Shown here: positions 61,583 to 64,000 of the stretch, piece after piece
Numbering within the stretch: position 1 is the first letter of the stretch
Layout of the letters: every line of letters starts with the position of its first letter
Assembly (NCBI RefSeq): GCF_014472415.1
Contig: NZ_JACSZV010000015.1
Coordinates: forward strand, 52,087 to 116,086
Length of the DNA: 64,000 nt
Direction of reading: 5' to 3'
Source: Pseudomonas sp. N40(2020)
Lineage (GTDB): Bacteria > Pseudomonadota > Gammaproteobacteria > Pseudomonadales > Pseudomonadaceae
Notes under the pieces: model-generated
What the model saw: the letters and a program-made list of their open reading frames with translations, nothing else
Told to the model about the DNA's origin: nothing
Database searches by the model: none
Position numbers and translations under genes: made by a program

Positions 61583-62533
61583 ATGATCCTATTTCCCGAC
61601 CTGCTGCAGTTGCCCCATCAATTACGCCATCCGGAAGTGCGTGATCTGGCGTGGGTGATCCTCGCCCCGCCGATGCTTGCGACTACACCGTGGCCGCAGC
61701 GTCATCCATTGGCCGGTAGCGACTGGGTTGCCGATCCCGAGCGTCTGGAGCAATGGCTACGTCAGCTTGATCGTGACAGTTACGAACTGCTGCACTGGTT
61801 GTCCCAGGCGCGCACCCGGCGTCTGGGCCTGTATTACGAGCGCTTGTGGCAGTTTGCCGTGGAGCATGCGCCGGGGATTGAGCTGATCGCGGCGAATCTG
61901 CCGATACGTCGCGAAGGCCATACCTTGGGCGAGTTGGACATGCTGCTGCGTGACCGCGATGGCGTGCATCACCTCGAACTGGCGATCAAACTCTATCTCG
62001 GCCCGCAACAGGGTGACGGCCATGACCCGGCGCAATGGCTGGGGCCGGGCTGTCACGATCGGCTGGATCGCAAACTGGCGCATCTGGTCGAGCATCAACT
62101 GCCGATTTCAGCGCGCCCGGAAAGCCGCGAAGTCCTGGCGAAACTGGATATCGAAGTATTCAGTGCGCAACTGTGGCTGGGCGGGTATCTGCTGTATCCG
62201 TGGCCCGGCCCTTCGCAGTCGCCGGATGGCGCCCACCCGCAGCATTTACGTGGCAGTTGGTTGCATCAGAAGGATTGGCCGGCGTTCGTCGCTCAGCGTC
62301 CGGCAGGCCGTTGGCAACCCCTGCCCCGTCATGCCTGGCTGGCGCCGGCGCACTACCCGGCGGATCAGACCTGGGCTCCCGAGCATTTGCAGATGTGGCT
62401 GGAGGGCTTGGAACCGCTAGCCCCGGCGCAGTTGATGGTGCGCCTGACCGAGAATGCACAGGGCGAATGGGAAGAGGCGGAACGCTTGTTCCTGGTGTCC
62501 GACCTTTGGCCGAATGTCCCTGGCCAAGCTTAA
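61583..62533 (+). CDS. DUF1853 family protein
   Basis: The 316-residue soluble protein matches DUF1853, with the characteristic [13 protein letters not shown] at the start, [13 protein letters not shown], and the acidic core ELDMLLRD plus [12 protein letters not shown], which resembles a nuclease-like fold (E...D...ExK). The function is not known. It is divergent from nadK and convergent with arsB, with a REP-type repeat at its end. Confidence 0.88.
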   Translation: MILFPDLLQLPHQLRHPEVRDLAWVILAPPMLATTPWPQRHPLAGSDWVADPERLEQWLRQLDRDSYELLHWLSQARTRRLGLYYERLWQFAVEHAPGIELIAANLPIRREGHTLGELDMLLRDRDGVHHLELAIKLYLGPQQGDGHDPAQWLGPGCHDRLDRKLAHLVEHQLPISARPESREVLAKLDIEVFSAQLWLGGYLLYPWPGPSQSPDGAHPQHLRGSWLHQKDWPAFVAQRPAGRWQPLPRHAWLAPAHYPADQTWAPEHLQMWLEGLEPLAPAQLMVRLTENAQGEWEEAERLFLVSDLWPNVPGQA

Positions 62534-62612
62534 AGATCGCAGCCTTCGGCAGCGCCTACATTTGGAATGCGTGCACCCTGCAGGAACTGCCGAAGGCTGC
62601 GATCTTTTGATC
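62532..62612. repeat. REP-type inverted repeat between DUF1853 and arsB
   Basis: AAAGATCGCAGCCTTCGGCA and its inverted partner around 62588-62610 flank a 30-base spacer. The family is the same as at 37232-37318. It starts on the DUF1853 stop codon and ends about six bases before the arsB stop, so it may terminate both convergent transcripts. Confidence 0.85.
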
Positions 62613-62618
62613 ATGCTT

Positions 62619-63902
62619 CTAAAAAGATAACCGCACAGCCAAAGCCGCCAACGTCACCAATAACACCGGCACCGTCAGCACAATCCCCACCCTGAAGTAA
62701 TACCCCCAGCCAATGTGAATCCCCTTGCGCTCCAGCACATGCAGCCACAGCAACGTCGCCAGACTGCCAATCGGCGTGATCTTCGGCCCCAGATCGCTGC
62801 CGATCACGTTGGCGTAGATCATCGCCTCCTTGACCACCCCGCTTGCCTGACTGGCATCGATCGACAGCAAGCCGATCAGCACGGTGGGCAAATTGTTCAT
62901 GATCGACGACAACAGCGCCGTCAGCACGCCAGTGCCCATGGCCGCGCCCCACACGCCATGACCGGCGAAGATATCCAGCCAACCGGCGAGATAGCCGGTC
63001 AAACCGGCATTGCGCAGACCGTAGACCACCAGATACATGCCCAGCGAGAAAATCACGATCTGCCACGGCGCTTCTTTCATCACTTTGCGCGTGGAAATCT
63101 TGTGTCCACGGGCGGCGATGCCCAGCAGCAATGCTGCGCACACGGCGGAAATCGCGCTGATCGGAATGCCCAACGGTTCGAGGGCAAAACAACCCACCAA
63201 CAAGATCGCCAACACCGCCCAGCCGGCATAAAACGTGGCTTTATCGTGAATCGCGGTTTCTGGATGTTCGAGCTGTTCGGGGTCGTAAGCCTTGGGAATG
63301 TCGCGACGGAAAAACCACAGCAACATGCCCAGCGTCGCGGCGACGCTGACGAAATTCACCGGCACCATCACCGCAGCATAGCGATTGAAGCCGATGTGAA
63401 AGAAGTCCGCCGAGACGATGTTGACCAGGTTCGACACCACCAGCGGCAGGCTCGCGGTGTCGGCAATAAACCCTGCGCCCATGACAAAAGCCAGCGTCGC
63501 CGCCGGCGAGAAGCGCAGCGCCAGCAGCATCGAGATGACGATAGGCGTGAGGATCAGCGCTGCACCGTCATTGGCAAACAGTGCCGAAACCAGCGCACCA
63601 AGCAGCACCATGAAGGCAAACAACTTGCGCCCACTGCCTCGTCCCCACCGCGCCACATGCAATGCGGCCCAAGCGAAAAATCCCGCCTCGTCGAGCAACA
63701 GGCTGATGATGATCAGCGCGACGAAGGTGCCGGTGGCGTTCCAGATGATTTGCCAGACCAGCGGGATGTCGCTCAGGTGTACCACACCGAAGATCAGCGC
63801 CAGCACGGCGCCCAACGTCGCACTCCAGCCGACACCGAGGCCTTTGGGTTGCCAGATAACGAGGGTAATGGTCAGCAGGAAAATCAGTGACGCAGCGAGC
63901 AT
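62619..63902 (-). CDS. arsB: Arsenite/antimonite efflux transporter ArsB
   Basis: A 427-residue, 12-segment membrane protein very close in pattern and length to E. coli ArsB, including [63 protein letters not shown] and [21 protein letters not shown]. It exports arsenite and antimonite by exchange with protons. No arsR, arsC or arsH is seen within the window; they could lie upstream, past the right edge. A REP-type hairpin lies at its 3' end. Confidence 0.95.
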   Translation of the reverse strand: MLAASLIFLLTITLVIWQPKGLGVGWSATLGAVLALIFGVVHLSDIPLVWQIIWNATGTFVALIIISLLLDEAGFFAWAALHVARWGRGSGRKLFAFMVLLGALVSALFANDGAALILTPIVISMLLALRFSPAATLAFVMGAGFIADTASLPLVVSNLVNIVSADFFHIGFNRYAAVMVPVNFVSVAATLGMLLWFFRRDIPKAYDPEQLEHPETAIHDKATFYAGWAVLAILLVGCFALEPLGIPISAISAVCAALLLGIAARGHKISTRKVMKEAPWQIVIFSLGMYLVVYGLRNAGLTGYLAGWLDIFAGHGVWGAAMGTGVLTALLSSIMNNLPTVLIGLLSIDASQASGVVKEAMIYANVIGSDLGPKITPIGSLATLLWLHVLERKGIHIGWGYYFRVGIVLTVPVLLVTLAALAVRLSF

Positions 63903-63948
63903 CCGCGAAAACCTTCAATTGAAATGCAGTAATGAAGTGAACACAAAA

Positions 63949-63980
63949 CCTGTAGGAGTGAGCCTGCTCGCGATAGCGGT
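63949..63980. repeat. REP element upstream of arsB
   Basis: CCTGTAGGAGTGAGCCTGCT followed by CGCGATAGCGGT is the best-known P. fluorescens-group REP sequence. It lies 47 bases before the arsB start codon and may be one arm of a longer pair that continues beyond the window. Confidence 0.85.
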
Positions 63981-64000
63981 ATGTCAATCAGTCGACTGAC

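Overview
The window looks like chromosome of a Pseudomonas of the P. fluorescens complex. This rests on the lipopeptide NRPS operon flanked by SalA/SyrF-type LuxR regulators and MacAB, the Pseudomonas REP palindromes, the high GC and a set of typical Pseudomonas housekeeping genes. No rRNA, tRNA, phage, IS element or CRISPR array was seen.

Layout. 1-4858: end of an Old Yellow Enzyme, a DCC-family thiol protein overlapping folE, then an operon (DUF3833 lipoprotein, SDR, DUF6482, iron-sulfur photolyase/cryptochrome) behind a perfect TGTACA-N12-TGTACA box, the type read by B12-dependent light-sensing MerR (LitR/CarH/PplR) repressors. 4980-7154: hybrid sensor kinase. 7250-10011: a Fic toxin and small partner gene lying between two 98% identical direct repeats, each carrying a complete ycaC isochorismatase-like gene. 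10114-11682: diguanylate cyclase.

11815-46507: lipopeptide locus. Three colinear minus-strand NRPS genes hold 2+4+2 modules, starting with a lipo-initiation C domain and ending in tandem thioesterases. macA and macB follow in the same direction. LuxR-type regulators lie at both ends, and an outer-membrane factor gene sits beyond the upstream regulator. Hand-read specificity codes give acyl-Leu-(Glu/Gln/Asp)-Thr-Leu-Leu-Ser-Leu-(Ile/Val), an octapeptide expected to be released as a Thr3 lactone. That resembles bananamide-type lipopeptides, with Ser at position 6.

46664-64000: SCO1/PCuAC copper delivery pair; ohr/ohrR peroxide module with shared palindromes; a small membrane protein with an XRE regulator; an LTA-synthase-like enzyme; katG; a MITE-like palindrome; then pepN, DUF2797, DUF1315, rhomboid protease, metallophosphatase and nadK on the minus strand; DUF1853; and arsB at the edge.

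All calls come from reading the sequence by eye and from remembered family knowledge. No search was run.
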